From Sphingomonas sp. SORGH_AS_0879 (lineage in GTDB: Bacteria; Pseudomonadota; Alphaproteobacteria; Sphingomonadales; Sphingomonadaceae): a stretch of 64,000 nucleotides of DNA. Each line of letters starts with the position of its first letter. Position 1 is the first letter of the stretch. A program made the position numbers and the translations under genes. Shown here piece by piece: positions 63,690-64,000 of this stretch. The notes beneath the pieces were generated by a model that was given only the letters and a program-made list of their open reading frames with translations, made no database searches and was not told where the DNA came from. The stretch spans positions 2,676,001 to 2,740,000 of the forward strand of contig NZ_JAUTBJ010000002.1 in the NCBI RefSeq assembly GCF_030819175.1, read 5' to 3'.

Positions 63690-64000
63690 ATGCGTGGATT
63701 GAGGATGTTGAGCGCGCTGATCGGGCTGTTGGCGAGCACCGGGGCGGCGGCCGCCGATCGCCTCTATGCCTGTGGCGACGACCAGATTCGCGAATATGTC
63801 GTAACGGGCGACGCCGCGACGGAGACATGGAGGTGGAGCGCCGGCGCTGCCCAAGACCTGCCTTCAGCCTATCGGACCCGATTGCTCGCCCATATCGATG
63901 ACTGCAAAGCCGTCGATGGGAACAAGGCGATCCTCGTCACCGCCTCGACCGGGGGCGTCGTGCTGATCGATCGGGCGAGCGGGAAAGTGCGGTTCCGCGC
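63690..64000 (+). CDS. Secreted protein, DUF6528-like (partial)
   Basis: 103 codons up to the right edge. A signal peptide (MRGLRMLSALIGLLASTGAA) precedes RLYACGDDQIREYVVTGDAA and DDCKAVDGNKAILVTASTGG, reminiscent of the DUF6528 beta-propeller-like proteins that start with a 'CGDD' motif. Function unknown. It is divergent from the receptor gene with 109 bases between starts, which include candidate Pho sites. Confidence 0.6.
   Translation, partial: MRGLRMLSALIGLLASTGAAAADRLYACGDDQIREYVVTGDAATETWRWSAGAAQDLPSAYRTRLLAHIDDCKAVDGNKAILVTASTGGVVLIDRASGKVRFR

Noticed and set aside
1..64000. CRISPR arrays, rRNA or tRNA genes
   Set aside because: None recognised on either strand by reading; a dedicated search tool could still find a tRNA that I missed.

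Overview
This is a GC-rich window whose gene content points to a sphingomonad alphaproteobacterium (Sphingomonas or a close relative). The reasons are five TonB-dependent receptors, a non-phosphorylated deoxy-sugar pathway of the kind known in Sphingomonas, FecI/FecR and ExbBD-TonB modules, and a large exopolysaccharide operon. That assignment is inferred from gene content; no rRNA or tRNA gene was seen. Almost every long ORF on the strand opposite a real gene is a GC-driven shadow.

Region 1 (1-15.5 kb) looks like a locus for taking up and catabolising a fucose- and xylose-bearing glycan. A minus-strand block encodes a GH141-like beta-helix enzyme, a sugar mutarotase, an aldo/keto reductase, an enolase-superfamily dehydratase, an SDR, a FAH-family hydrolase and an FMN-dependent lactate-type dehydrogenase. 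It also encodes an MFS permease and a GntR/FCD regulator. Divergent from it are a TonB-dependent receptor and a GH31 alpha-xylosidase with a PA14 insert. A palindrome TGATATATCA occurs twice between the divergent genes and once, with one mismatch, upstream of the GntR gene; it is a good operator candidate. The GH31 gene carries an in-frame amber codon.

Region 2 (15.6-26.4 kb, minus strand) runs receptor, M16 peptidase, SbmA/BclA-like ABC transporter, ExbB, ExbD, TonB, then an ECF sigma factor and FecR. The tight packing suggests one import-and-processing system with its own energiser, possibly for a peptide or peptidic siderophore. Its receptor is broken by a one-base frameshift.

Region 3 (26.9-29.4 kb) is a nested pair of IS3-family elements. 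An intact-looking IS2-group element, with a 5-bp target duplication, sits in the terminal inverted repeat of a decayed IS.

Region 4 (29.8-46.4 kb, minus strand) is a Wzx/Wzy-type exopolysaccharide operon. It holds a priming transferase, a GDP-mannose/UDP-glucose dehydrogenase, glycosyltransferases, polymerase and ligase-like proteins, an acyltransferase, Wza, Wzc, a heparinase-like lyase and a flippase. Upstream of it lie a degenerate GGDEF-EAL protein and a tyrosine recombinase gene enclosed by 27-bp inverted repeats, a possible DNA-inversion switch.

Region 5 (49.4-64 kb) contains another IS3-family element, an IS1182-like fragment and a truncated resolvase. Around them is a phosphate-acquisition group: metallophosphoesterase, Pit transporter, PhoD, a frameshifted class A acid phosphatase and two TonB-dependent receptors. 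Pho-box-like sites precede pit and both receptors.
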